A DNA stretch of 40,427 nucleotides from JAWLFI01 sp964525165 (GTDB taxonomy: Bacteria; Bacteroidota; Bacteroidia; Chitinophagales; Saprospiraceae): assembly GCA_964525165.1 (NCBI GenBank), contig CAZGGG010000026.1:1-40427 (forward strand). The letters run 5' to 3'. The notes beneath the pieces were generated by a model. It was not told where the DNA came from and searched no databases. It saw nothing but the letters and a program-made list of their open reading frames with translations. A program made the position numbers and the translations under genes. This document shows positions 1-7,371 of this stretch, piece after piece; positions within the stretch are counted from its first letter, which is position 1, and every line of letters starts with the position of its first letter.

Positions 1-2594
1 AAAGGAGAACAAAGCGGAAAACCCAGCAGCTCGATCTCGTCAAAGGCTTGATCAAAATGGGTTTCTTCCAGCTCCGGTAAGCTGTAATCACAAACCGGAG
101 CCTCCACCAGTACAGGCGCATGATCTACCGGGCTATACGCTTGTTGCAGTTCCCACATCAAGCTGCATTTACTTTTGCCGGTAAAGGCAAAGGCTCCGAT
201 TCGAATGAGGATCTGAACTTGCTCTTTCCCAGCCTCGATCCGACGAATGAAATCCGTTAGACTTTCATACGGGCCGTTTTGATGACGCTCGCGAACGATG
301 GCCTTAGCGACTTTGTCTTCCAGACTTTTCAGGTGGATAAAGCCCAGATAGATATCAGAACCATAGAGGTGTGTGAGTTGATGGCTTTGATTAACAGAAG
401 GGGGGTGAATCTGCGCGCCCTGCATCCGTGCTTCATGCACGTAGATTTCTGTGCTGTAAAAGCCCCCAAAATTATTGATGACGCCCACCATGAATTCCAA
501 AGGATAGTAAGTCTTGAGGTAAAGGGACTGGAAGGACTCTACGGCAAAACTGGCGGAGTGGGCCTTACAAAAAGAATAGCCACTAAAGCTTTCTACCTGC
601 CGCCAAACTTCCTGACTCAGTTCATCGGAATAGCCACGCTCCCGGCAATTTCTAAAAAACTTGTTCTGCAGGTTCTTGAACTGATCGCCACTCTTCTTTT
701 TGCCGGTCATGATGCGCCGCAATACATCGGACTCATCGAGTTCCAGTCCGGCAAAGTGATGGACGATTTTCATCACATCTTCCTGATAGACCATCACGCC
801 ATAGGTTTCTCCAAGATGCTTTTCAAAGACGGGATGCAAATACTCGAAGTCTTTATGATGTGCTCTTTCTATATAGGCGCGCATCATGCCTGACTTGGCC
901 ACACCGGGACGGATGATGGAGCTGGCGGCCACCAAAGCCACATACTCGTCGCAACGCAACTTGCTGAGTAAGCCGCGCATGGCGGGAGATTCAATATAAA
1001 AACAGCCGATGCACTGCCCGGAGCGTAATTGGGCTTTTACCTTAGGATCTTTTTTGATCTTTTGCACATTGTGGATGTCGACAGCACGCCCCTGGTTTTC
1101 CCGTATCAGATCTACGGCCGATTTGATATGTCCCAATCCACGCTGACTGAGGATGTCGTATTTGTGAAAATGCAGGTCCTCGGCCGTATACATGTCAAAA
1201 TGCGTGATGGGAAAACCTTTGGGCATCATTTGAAGGGCCGTGTGATAGTTTAAAGGTCGCTCGCTGATAAGAATCCCTCCTGCATGAATGGATAGATAAT
1301 GAGGTAGTCCCTCGAGCTGCTGACCATATCGGTAGATATGTTGTGCATAGGGGTGGTGCCCTTTGTCATTCGGGTGCTTGATCAGTCGATCGATATCCGA
1401 TTTGGGTAAGCCGACCACTTTACCCAATTCGCGTATAATCGATTTACCCTTATACGTATTATAAGTGGCCAGCAGAGCAGTGTATTCACTCCCATACCGC
1501 TTGAAAATATAGTCAGTTACATCATCTCGTTGGTCCCAGGAGAAGTCAATGTCAAAATCAGGCGGTGAGCTCCGGTGTGGGTTGATGAATCGCTCAAAAT
1601 AGAGATCCAGCTCTAAAGGATCCACATCTGTAATAAACAGGCAATAGGCCACAATAGAGTTGGCTCCACTGCCGCGGCCCACGTGGTGGTATCCGACGGA
1701 CTGTGCATAGCGAATGATATCCCAGGTGATCAGAAAATACGCAGCAAAGTCCATTTTGTCAATCACCTTTAGCTCTTGCTCCAACCGGGCCCAGGCATGC
1801 CGATGATCCTCTCCGTATCGCCTCAGGCAACCACTATAGGCTAGTTTGCGTAAAAGCTGTACATCTTCCCATGGGCTGCCGGTAAAATGCTGCCGGTTAT
1901 TTGTTGCTTTTGCCGGAAGGTCAATGCTGCAGGACTCCAGCAGTTGCTCTGCTCGGATTAAGAGTTCCGGATGTGTCGACCAGCGTTGGACAAGATGCTC
2001 GGTCGTATGGAAATGATCTTCTCCTCGTGCACATAAACGCGTATCCAAACGGCCAATGACGAGATTTTGATCAATGCAGCGAAGGAGCTTATGTAATTTG
2101 AATCCTTCTTCTTTCTGAAAGGTGAAGGATTGAAATGCGACCAAGCGATCTGCATGATGCCGCCAGGCAGAATTTCGGATACGATGTGCTTCTTGTGCCC
2201 GAACTCCTAAGTATTCATGGGGGCGAAAGTCTTCCGGTGGACAGGGTGGACGCCGATAGATGAAGTAGGTGTCCTCAAGTCGCGGCGCGCGATCCGGCAG
2301 ACTCTTTTGTTGCAGGTCATATTCTGTTAAAAACCCGCAGAGTCTGCGCCACCCTTCTTCTGTACGCGCAATACCGCAATACAAAAACTCCTGCGCGCGG
2401 CGGAACTCAATCCCCAATATTGCCTCTATGCCATGTTTGCGACAGGCACGGAGAAAGGGGTAGGCTCCGGAGGTGTTGTTGATGTCCGTAAGCGCCAGAC
2501 GCTGAATACCCATGCGAGCTGCTTGTTCAACCAGCTGCTCCGGACTCAGCGTTCCAAAACCCATAGAAAAGTAACTGTGCACATTTAGGTACAT
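1..2594 (-). CDS. DNA polymerase III alpha subunit, DnaE2/ImuC-like (3' end cut by window)
   Basis: C-family replicative-type DNA polymerase. 864 residues are visible and the C-terminus lies beyond the window. Seen: an N-terminal PHP domain starting MYLNVHSYFS, the motif GRGSGANS at about residues 306-313, the catalytic aspartate motif PDFDIDF at 345-351, then palm/fingers signatures (YQEDVM, GYSFCKAHSASFA) and PSVNQS late in the protein. The compact N-terminus and PSVNQS-type segment fit the second, shorter DnaE of Bacteroidota, related to the error-prone DnaE2/ImuC group that works with ImuB-like polymerases in damage tolerance; that role is family knowledge, not seen here. No imuA/imuB gene is adjacent on the visible side. 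The ATG at 2594 is chosen because the PHP domain begins there. Three phased repeats lie directly upstream (2603-2662). The polymerase identity is firm; assignment to DnaE2 rather than the main replicase is moderate. Confidence 0.9.
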   Translation of the reverse strand, partial: MYLNVHSYFSMGFGTLSPEQLVEQAARMGIQRLALTDINNTSGAYPFLRACRKHGIEAILGIEFRRAQEFLYCGIARTEEGWRRLCGFLTEYDLQQKSLPDRAPRLEDTYFIYRRPPCPPEDFRPHEYLGVRAQEAHRIRNSAWRHHADRLVAFQSFTFQKEEGFKLHKLLRCIDQNLVIGRLDTRLCARGEDHFHTTEHLVQRWSTHPELLIRAEQLLESCSIDLPAKATNNRQHFTGSPWEDVQLLRKLAYSGCLRRYGEDHRHAWARLEQELKVIDKMDFAAYFLITWDIIRYAQSVGYHHVGRGSGANSIVAYCLFITDVDPLELDLYFERFINPHRSSPPDFDIDFSWDQRDDVTDYIFKRYGSEYTALLATYNTYKGKSIIRELGKVVGLPKSDIDRLIKHPNDKGHHPYAQHIYRYGQQLEGLPHYLSIHAGGILISERPLNYHTALQMMPKGFPITHFDMYTAEDLHFHKYDILSQRGLGHIKSAVDLIRENQGRAVDIHNVQKIKKDPKVKAQLRSGQCIGCFYIESPAMRGLLSKLRCDEYVALVAASSIIRPGVAKSGMMRAYIERAHHKDFEYLHPVFEKHLGETYGVMVYQEDVMKIVHHFAGLELDESDVLRRIMTGKKKSGDQFKNLQNKFFRNCRERGYSDELSQEVWRQVESFSGYSFCKAHSASFAVESFQSLYLKTYYPLEFMVGVINNFGGFYSTEIYVHEARMQGAQIHPPSVNQSHQLTHLYGSDIYLGFIHLKSLEDKVAKAIVRERHQNGPYESLTDFIRRIEAGKEQVQILIRIGAFAFTGKSKCSLMWELQQAYSPVDHAPVLVEAPVCDYSLPELEETHFDQAFDEIELLGFPLCSP

Positions 2595-2602
2595 TTCCCT
2601 TT

Positions 2603-2662
2603 TTTGATTAAAATTACGTCATGTTGATTAAAAACACAACATATTGATTAAAAATTAATCAA
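2603..2662 (-). promoter_or_regulatory. three phased TTTTAATCAA repeats before the dnaE2-like gene
   Basis: Read on the coding strand, TTTTAATCAA occurs three times, at plus coordinates 2644-2653, 2624-2633 and 2604-2613, exactly 20 bp apart. The two distal copies share a longer core, TTTTTAATCAAnATG. The most distal copy is also half of a perfect inverted repeat, TTGATTAA-AAA-TTAATCAA (2644-2662). The proximal copy ends 9 bp before the ATG, so a bound protein would cover the transcription or translation start. A repressor operator is inferred; no protein can be named. Confidence 0.5.
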
Positions 2663-2760
2663 ATATGGGTTCGAAATGGCGTGTGGTTAAAAAAAGTCTG
2701 AAATGACCAAAAAAAGAGAAAAGATGTCTAAACATCTAAATCGATTGATTGTCTTATACA

Positions 2761-2928
2761 GGCTATATATCTTTATTATATAGTTGCGAGGATGTTCGGG
2801 GGAATACTTCGTCAATCATAGAAAAATAGTGACTGTAGCAGATGTAACTGCTGTCAGAAGATATATACCGCGCAATTAGGGGTGAGGTCTTCTTTGCCAA
2901 CTTTTGGTAAGGGAGGCCTCTTTTTTTT
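2761..2928 (+). ncRNA. possible structured small RNA ending at an orphan terminator
   Basis: The 362-bp gap 2595-2956 has no gene but much potential structure on the plus strand. A long stem could pair 2761-2773 with 2858-2869. Inside it, CTATATA/TATATAG offers a competing 7-bp hairpin, and TGAC..AGCAG/CTGCTGTCA forms a bulged 9-bp stem around 2831-2856. The whole ends in the terminator at 2884-2928. No plus-strand gene lies upstream, so the terminator needs its own transcript. Size and shape could suit a 6S-like RNA, but no family motif is recognised and no clear promoter is seen. Confidence 0.35.
2884..2928 (+). terminator. strong intrinsic terminator, plus strand
   Basis: A 17-bp stem (2884-2900 with 2904-2920, 3-nt loop) is followed by eight T. 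Four of the pairs are G-U on the plus strand and would be A-C mismatches on the minus strand, so the plus strand is the folded one. Confidence 0.8.
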
Positions 2929-2956
2929 GGGCCCTGTAAAGTCCTTTTGTGCCAGC

Positions 2957-3826
2957 TTACTCTTCAGCAGGCTTCTGCTCTAAGGAAGTCAAACTTGTAT
3001 CGGACTCCATTAATTCATTCAGTAAGTCTTTAGGCTCGAAAGAAGGCTTGTGAGGAACCCGTAGTTTTGGATTGTCTAAATGATAATCGAGTTCATCATA
3101 CCTATAGAGCGTCCATTGGTCATGGCGGTATTCCAAAGCCGTCAAATTTTCAACCCAATCTCCTGCGTTCATATAAGTTAATTTGTGGCCCTCTGTATTG
3201 ACTTCTTTGATGACCGGCTGATGAATATGACCACAAATGACATAGTCATACTCTTGCTCTGTTGCGAGCTCAATAACTTTTTGCTCAAACTTCTGAATGA
3301 AGAATTGAGCCTTGCCGACACTACTTTTAATGGACCGAGAAATGGACTTAATCTCTTTACCTCTTCGTTTACGTAACTGGTTGTTCCAGCGATTATAGCG
3401 CAGCAAAAGATCATACCCTCGTTTGCCAAAGAAGTTTAATAAGGGAGACACCCATTGACGGGCATCAAAGACATCACCATGAAAGATCCAATAGCGTTCG
3501 CCTTTCAATTGGAGAACGAGTTTATCTCTCAGGCTGATTTTCCCCATAGACATATCTGTGAATCTTCTCAGTACGTCGTCATGGTTTCCTGTGATATAAT
3601 ACACTTTGGTGCCGGAAAGTGCCATTTTGATGATAAGCTGAATGATTTCCATATGTTGCCGGGGGAAATAGCGCTTTTTAAATTGCCAGGCATCCAGAAT
3701 ATCCCCATTGAGGATCAGTGTTTTGGGATCAATACTTGACAAGTAAAGAAAAAGCTCCCGGGCATGACAGCTATAGGTGCCGAGATGCAAATCAGATAAA
3801 ATAACAATATCGAGCTGTCTTTTCAT
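2957..3826 (-). CDS. LpxH-like calcineurin-family metallophosphoesterase
   Basis: 289-residue cytoplasmic phosphoesterase with the full dimetal motif set: SDLHLG (11-16), GDILD (41-45), GNHDD (80-84), HGD (116-118) and GHIHQP (199-204). It resembles the UDP-2,3-diacylglucosamine diphosphatase-like branch of the family, which removes UMP from the lipid A precursor. A second gene at 29464-30231 matches canonical LpxH better, so this one may act on another phosphodiester or phosphomonoester. It has a long basic helical insert (about 140-190) between HGD and GHIHQP and an acidic, probably flexible C-terminal tail. It stands alone on the minus strand. The start at 3826 places the first motif at residue 12, as usual. 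The substrate is not known. Confidence 0.8.
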   Translation of the reverse strand: MKRQLDIVILSDLHLGTYSCHARELFLYLSSIDPKTLILNGDILDAWQFKKRYFPRQHMEIIQLIIKMALSGTKVYYITGNHDDVLRRFTDMSMGKISLRDKLVLQLKGERYWIFHGDVFDARQWVSPLLNFFGKRGYDLLLRYNRWNNQLRKRRGKEIKSISRSIKSSVGKAQFFIQKFEQKVIELATEQEYDYVICGHIHQPVIKEVNTEGHKLTYMNAGDWVENLTALEYRHDQWTLYRYDELDYHLDNPKLRVPHKPSFEPKDLLNELMESDTSLTSLEQKPAEE

Positions 3827-3938
3827 ATGTCCTTAAAGTCAATACTTACTCATATTAAATACATTTTGATGTAAATGCGTCTAATATTTAGTTAATTAAA
3901 CATTAAGTATTTGTTTATGTGATGAAAATCATGTGCCC

Positions 3939-3978
3939 AAAAAAGTAACGCTTCTAAACTTTTTTAAAAGCGTTACTT
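3939..3978 (-). terminator. intrinsic terminator downstream of the flippase gene
   Basis: Perfect 11-bp inverted repeat AAGTAACGCTT/AAGCGTTACTT (3943-3953 and 3968-3978) with a 14-nt loop. Read on the minus strand it ends in a short T run. It lies about 125 nt after the stop of the flippase gene. The rest of 3827-4104 shows only AT-rich sequence and a weak GCTTAA/TTAAGC hairpin near 4057-4076. Confidence 0.7.
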
Positions 3979-4104
3979 GTAAATGCTTGCTTCAAAACGA
4001 GATCGAAAAGCCGCATAGAGGAATGAAGCACATGATGGGTCAAAGATGAAGACTACAGCTTAACTTAATATTAAGCCCTTGTCAAGGAATTACTAAGTGT
4101 GGGT

Positions 4105-5592
4105 TTAAAGTATTCTGAAGTTCTTCCATAGAAAAGCATATTGATGCCTTTCGGCAAAAAGCCATCCGATACCATACAGGAAAAGCAAGCATACCTTGAT
4201 ACTAACTTTTAGGTAGACGTGTAAGGACAAGTGATCTACCCATAGAGACAGGCCGAAGACGGCAGCAGCTGTCAGTATATACAATACCATTTTGCCGACA
4301 GGGTATGGGACAGGATAGTACCGCTGGCCTAAGAGATAGGTAAGCACGCTGATCATGGCAAAACAACTCAGCGTCGCCAACACTGCTCCCCATGAGCCTA
4401 TGATGGGAACGAGCAGGAAGTTGACCCCAATTGTAATGATGGCCCCGATGAGGGCAATTCCGGCGCCGATTAAAGTATGATCGGTGACCTTGTACCAAAC
4501 AGAAAAGTTATAATACATCCCCAGAAAGAAATACGCGAGTAAGGCCACGGGAACCAAGGCCAGGTCTCCCCATTTATCGGGACTGATCAGATATTTGATC
4601 CAGTCCAGGTTCAAAGCGATGGCCAGTACAGAAAAGGCCGCAATCAAGGCAAAGGCTTGGGCTGTACGTGCATATTTTTCTTTGGCATCCAGAGAGCCAA
4701 ATTCCTTAAAGAAAAAAGGTTCCGCAGCGTAGTTATAGGCCTGTGAGACCAGATTCATCAATATGGCGATACGCATACAAGCAGCATAGACTCCCGTAAT
4801 GGCAATATTCTCTTCATCAGAATAAGGAAGTAGCCATTTGAGCAGCATTTTGTCAAAAACAAGGTTGATCGTGCCGGCCATCCCAACAATCAGAAGGGGC
4901 CAGGCATAGCGCATCATTCTTTTCCAGATTTTCATGTCGAATACCCAGCGGCTTTGCACATAGAGGGGACTGAGCCAGAAGATGGTGATCATACTGGCTC
5001 CCAGGTTGGCCAGAAACACATAGTCCAAAATCCACTCTTCATGGTAGCCGGGAAGCCCCCAGCCACTTAGGTCCCAATGTGGCCAGATTTCCAACAGGAA
5101 TAAGACCAGCAGAATATTCATTAGTACACTAAAGCTTTTGATAATAGCAAATCGAATGGGTCGATTTTCTAATCGCAATCGGGCAAAAGGAATCGCTGCC
5201 AATGCATCTGCAGCAATGATCAAGGCAAACCAACGCACAAATCGGGCATCTTCCCGAAAGGTGAGGACCTCAGCGATAGGCTCAGATTGCCAAATCAGTA
5301 GCAGTGTAAAGCTCAAGGCCAAACCCAGCAGAAAAATAGACGCTGTGCTGAAACTTCGTTCGAGTTGCCCTTTTTTGCTTCCAAATCGAAAAAAAGCAGT
5401 TTCAAAGCGGAAGGTATAGACGATGATCAATAAAGCCGCCAGCGCATAGTATATGGAATGAACCCCATAGGCCAAGTTTTCCAACTTGTATGTCAGGTAG
5501 CTGGACAACAATAAATAATTCAATACTCGGGCGAGTATGGAACTTCCACCATAAATGGCAGTCTCTTTAGCCAGCCGCTTTAAATAGGACAT
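4105..5592 (-). CDS. Wzx-like oligosaccharide flippase (MOP superfamily)
   Basis: 495-residue polytopic inner-membrane protein with about 12-14 hydrophobic segments spread along its length and an N-terminus (KRLAKETAIYGGSSILARVL) typical of polysaccharide-biosynthesis membrane proteins of the MOP/MATE superfamily. Such proteins flip lipid-linked oligosaccharides across the inner membrane for O-antigen, capsule or exopolysaccharide assembly. No glycosyltransferase or other wz gene is adjacent, so it is not part of a visible polysaccharide locus; stand-alone copies of this family are frequent in Bacteroidota. It starts 215 bp from the next gene and has its own terminator. The transported sugar cannot be told. 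The family call is firm. Confidence 0.85.
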   Translation of the reverse strand: MSYLKRLAKETAIYGGSSILARVLNYLLLSSYLTYKLENLAYGVHSIYYALAALLIIVYTFRFETAFFRFGSKKGQLERSFSTASIFLLGLALSFTLLLIWQSEPIAEVLTFREDARFVRWFALIIAADALAAIPFARLRLENRPIRFAIIKSFSVLMNILLVLFLLEIWPHWDLSGWGLPGYHEEWILDYVFLANLGASMITIFWLSPLYVQSRWVFDMKIWKRMMRYAWPLLIVGMAGTINLVFDKMLLKWLLPYSDEENIAITGVYAACMRIAILMNLVSQAYNYAAEPFFFKEFGSLDAKEKYARTAQAFALIAAFSVLAIALNLDWIKYLISPDKWGDLALVPVALLAYFFLGMYYNFSVWYKVTDHTLIGAGIALIGAIITIGVNFLLVPIIGSWGAVLATLSCFAMISVLTYLLGQRYYPVPYPVGKMVLYILTAAAVFGLSLWVDHLSLHVYLKVSIKVCLLFLYGIGWLFAERHQYAFLWKNFRIL

Positions 5593-5735
5593 ATTGAATC
5601 ATCAAACCTTTGTAAGGTACTTAAAAACGCAAAACCCGTGCCGCTCTGCATACCAAGCCGGTATTTTTTTATCTCAAGTCCACGAATACGGCTGTTGAAA
5701 GCACTGTGTAAGATGGTGGGGGAAGACACTACCCT

Positions 5736-5767
5736 AAAAAAAAGAGCCAGGCCGTCTCGCCTGACTC
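5736..5767 (-). terminator. intrinsic terminator after the transglycosylase gene
   Basis: On the minus strand GAGTCAGGC pairs with GCCTGGCTC (9 bp, one G-U) around a 6-nt loop, followed by eight T. It is 40 nt beyond the stop of the gene at 5808. Confidence 0.85.
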
Positions 5768-5807
5768 TGATACTACCTTCACAAGTATGCAAAAGAATGC
5801 ATTTCGG

Positions 5808-7154
5808 TTATTTCTGTTCCTGTGCAAAGAACGAGTATTGTGCAGCACTCATCCCTCTGGGTAAAATCACAGGTTCTTGTTTTTGGTGATCCCTGATTCT
5901 AGGCACAATCGTCACAGGTGTCATCTGTGCAGGGAAGGGTTGAGAATCTGTCGATTTGACTTCATCTATGGAAGGCCCTTCTAGAACAGGCATCGGACTA
6001 TCCTTCAAAAGATCAGCTATATAAGCGCAGTCATGAGTTGAAGGAATAACGATTTCTAAACGCTGGCCTTCGGACACCTCATCGCTCATGGCAAGATCAT
6101 TCCAATATCGGATCAGATATTCTTTTACGCCAAAACTATGGGCAATAGCCATCAAGTCTTCCTGATGCTGAACCTGATAAGTAAATTTCAAATATTGAGG
6201 TCCCTGAGCATACAAGAGTTCAGCAGCTTCCTCTTGCTGATCTTCAATCGGGCCAAAATTCATATTATATTCCCACGCGAGCCATTGCTGCAACACTCTT
6301 GAAGGAATTCGTAAGCTGTAGTGATTTTGTTCCGATCCCAATATGCCTTTCTTCCAGGATGTATTGAGATACTTGAGCATATCGTAATCCAGTTGTAGTA
6401 CCTTGGCAACCTCCTTCAGACTGATGGGTCGAGTAAGTCGTACATCCGTGGTAAACATCAAGTCATGCGGAACAGGCTGAGGTTCGAAATTCGACCAATC
6501 TGCCTTCGTGAAAAAGTATTGAGCCGCAATGAATTTGGGCAAATATTTTTGTGTTTCAGAGGGCAGGTGATATTGTAATTCCCAGAAATCAGTACTTCCG
6601 GATAATCTGATGGCCTGACGCACACGCGTGGGTCCGGAATTATAAGCGGCCATAACCAATGACCAGTCGCCGAATTGTTCGTATAATTCTTTCAAGTATA
6701 CAATCGCTGCATCCGTTGATCGATAGGGGTCTAAGCGTTCATCAATATTGCGATTGACCCGCAAGCCGAAATAGCGAGCGGTAGGCGTCATGAGTTGCCA
6801 AAGTCCGCCTGCTCCTACTTTTGACCGTATGTCAGGTCTAAGGGCTGACTCAATAACTACTAAGAACTTTAGATCTTCCGGTAAGCCGGCTTCATGCAAT
6901 TTAGACTCGATATATGGAAAATAGAGCTCCGAACGCTCGATGAGCGCAGACATATAACTCTTTGGTCCTTCGGCATACCAACGGATATACATGCTGACCA
7001 TTCGGTTATATACCGGATCCACAATAGATTCCATAGAAGTCACATCCTCGCGCATCTCGTTATCGTAGTCCGTAAAATCGGTACCCGTGCTCGCCCATGC
7101 AGACAAAGATATACCCACATAAAGGGCGCCCGCCATTATGAAATTCCTTCCCAT
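5808..7154 (-). CDS. MltD-like membrane-bound lytic transglycosylase
   Basis: 448-residue secreted or lipid-proximal peptidoglycan lytic transglycosylase that cleaves glycan strands with formation of 1,6-anhydroMurNAc. The N-terminal hydrophobic segment (about 5-22) is a signal peptide. The GH23/SLT domain follows: catalytic Glu in IESAL (E102), GAGGLWQLM (114-122) and AAYNSG (169-174). The C-terminal half carries two LysM-like stretches (about 240-290 and 330-380: 'LKEVAKVLQLDYDMLKYLN' and 'MAIAHSFGVKEYLIRYWN'), expected to bind peptidoglycan, then a Pro-rich tail. The order signal-SLT-LysM matches MltD of Bacteroidota. It is monocistronic with a textbook promoter (7220-7249) and a terminator (5736-5767). 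Confidence 0.92.
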   Translation of the reverse strand: MGRNFIMAGALYVGISLSAWASTGTDFTDYDNEMREDVTSMESIVDPVYNRMVSMYIRWYAEGPKSYMSALIERSELYFPYIESKLHEAGLPEDLKFLVVIESALRPDIRSKVGAGGLWQLMTPTARYFGLRVNRNIDERLDPYRSTDAAIVYLKELYEQFGDWSLVMAAYNSGPTRVRQAIRLSGSTDFWELQYHLPSETQKYLPKFIAAQYFFTKADWSNFEPQPVPHDLMFTTDVRLTRPISLKEVAKVLQLDYDMLKYLNTSWKKGILGSEQNHYSLRIPSRVLQQWLAWEYNMNFGPIEDQQEEAAELLYAQGPQYLKFTYQVQHQEDLMAIAHSFGVKEYLIRYWNDLAMSDEVSEGQRLEIVIPSTHDCAYIADLLKDSPMPVLEGPSIDEVKSTDSQPFPAQMTPVTIVPRIRDHQKQEPVILPRGMSAAQYSFFAQEQK

Positions 7155-7219
7155 GTTATAATTTGTTGTTGTTCATGCCTATACATCTGCAAAAAATATG
7201 CCATATGTAAAGCAGGATG

Positions 7220-7249
7220 CAAAGGTACACTATTTTTGCACCCTTGCAA
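7220..7249 (-). promoter_or_regulatory. Bacteroidota-type promoter for the transglycosylase gene
   Basis: TTG (7247-7249), exactly 19 bp, then TACCTTTG (7220-7227), which is a perfect TAnnTTTG -7 element. The predicted start of transcription is near 7213, giving a leader of about 60 nt. This is the best single promoter match in the window and supports the phylum call. Confidence 0.8.
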
Positions 7250-7371
7250 GCATTACTATTGAAGCTTATTCAGCCCATGCATAGCAGTGGCAACACCACA
7301 AAGTAAACTCAAAATTTGCTTACAAAGTGTGACATTAACATTCTTTAACCTATTAAGGTTGATGGATTTAC

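Noticed and set aside
279..893. 204-codon open frame on the plus strand
   Set aside because: It is antisense to the polymerase alpha subunit gene, whose conserved motifs fix the minus strand as coding.
2600..2930. tmRNA, SRP RNA or RNase P RNA in the intergenic region
   Set aside because: None of the diagnostic sequences (tRNA-like 3' end, GGAAGCAG tetraloop region, GAAAGTCC-type P RNA core) is present.
7256..7371. second promoter upstream of the transglycosylase gene (TTTG-17-TACTTTG)
   Set aside because: Spacing and the -7 element both deviate, and the perfect promoter at 7220-7249 is closer to the gene.
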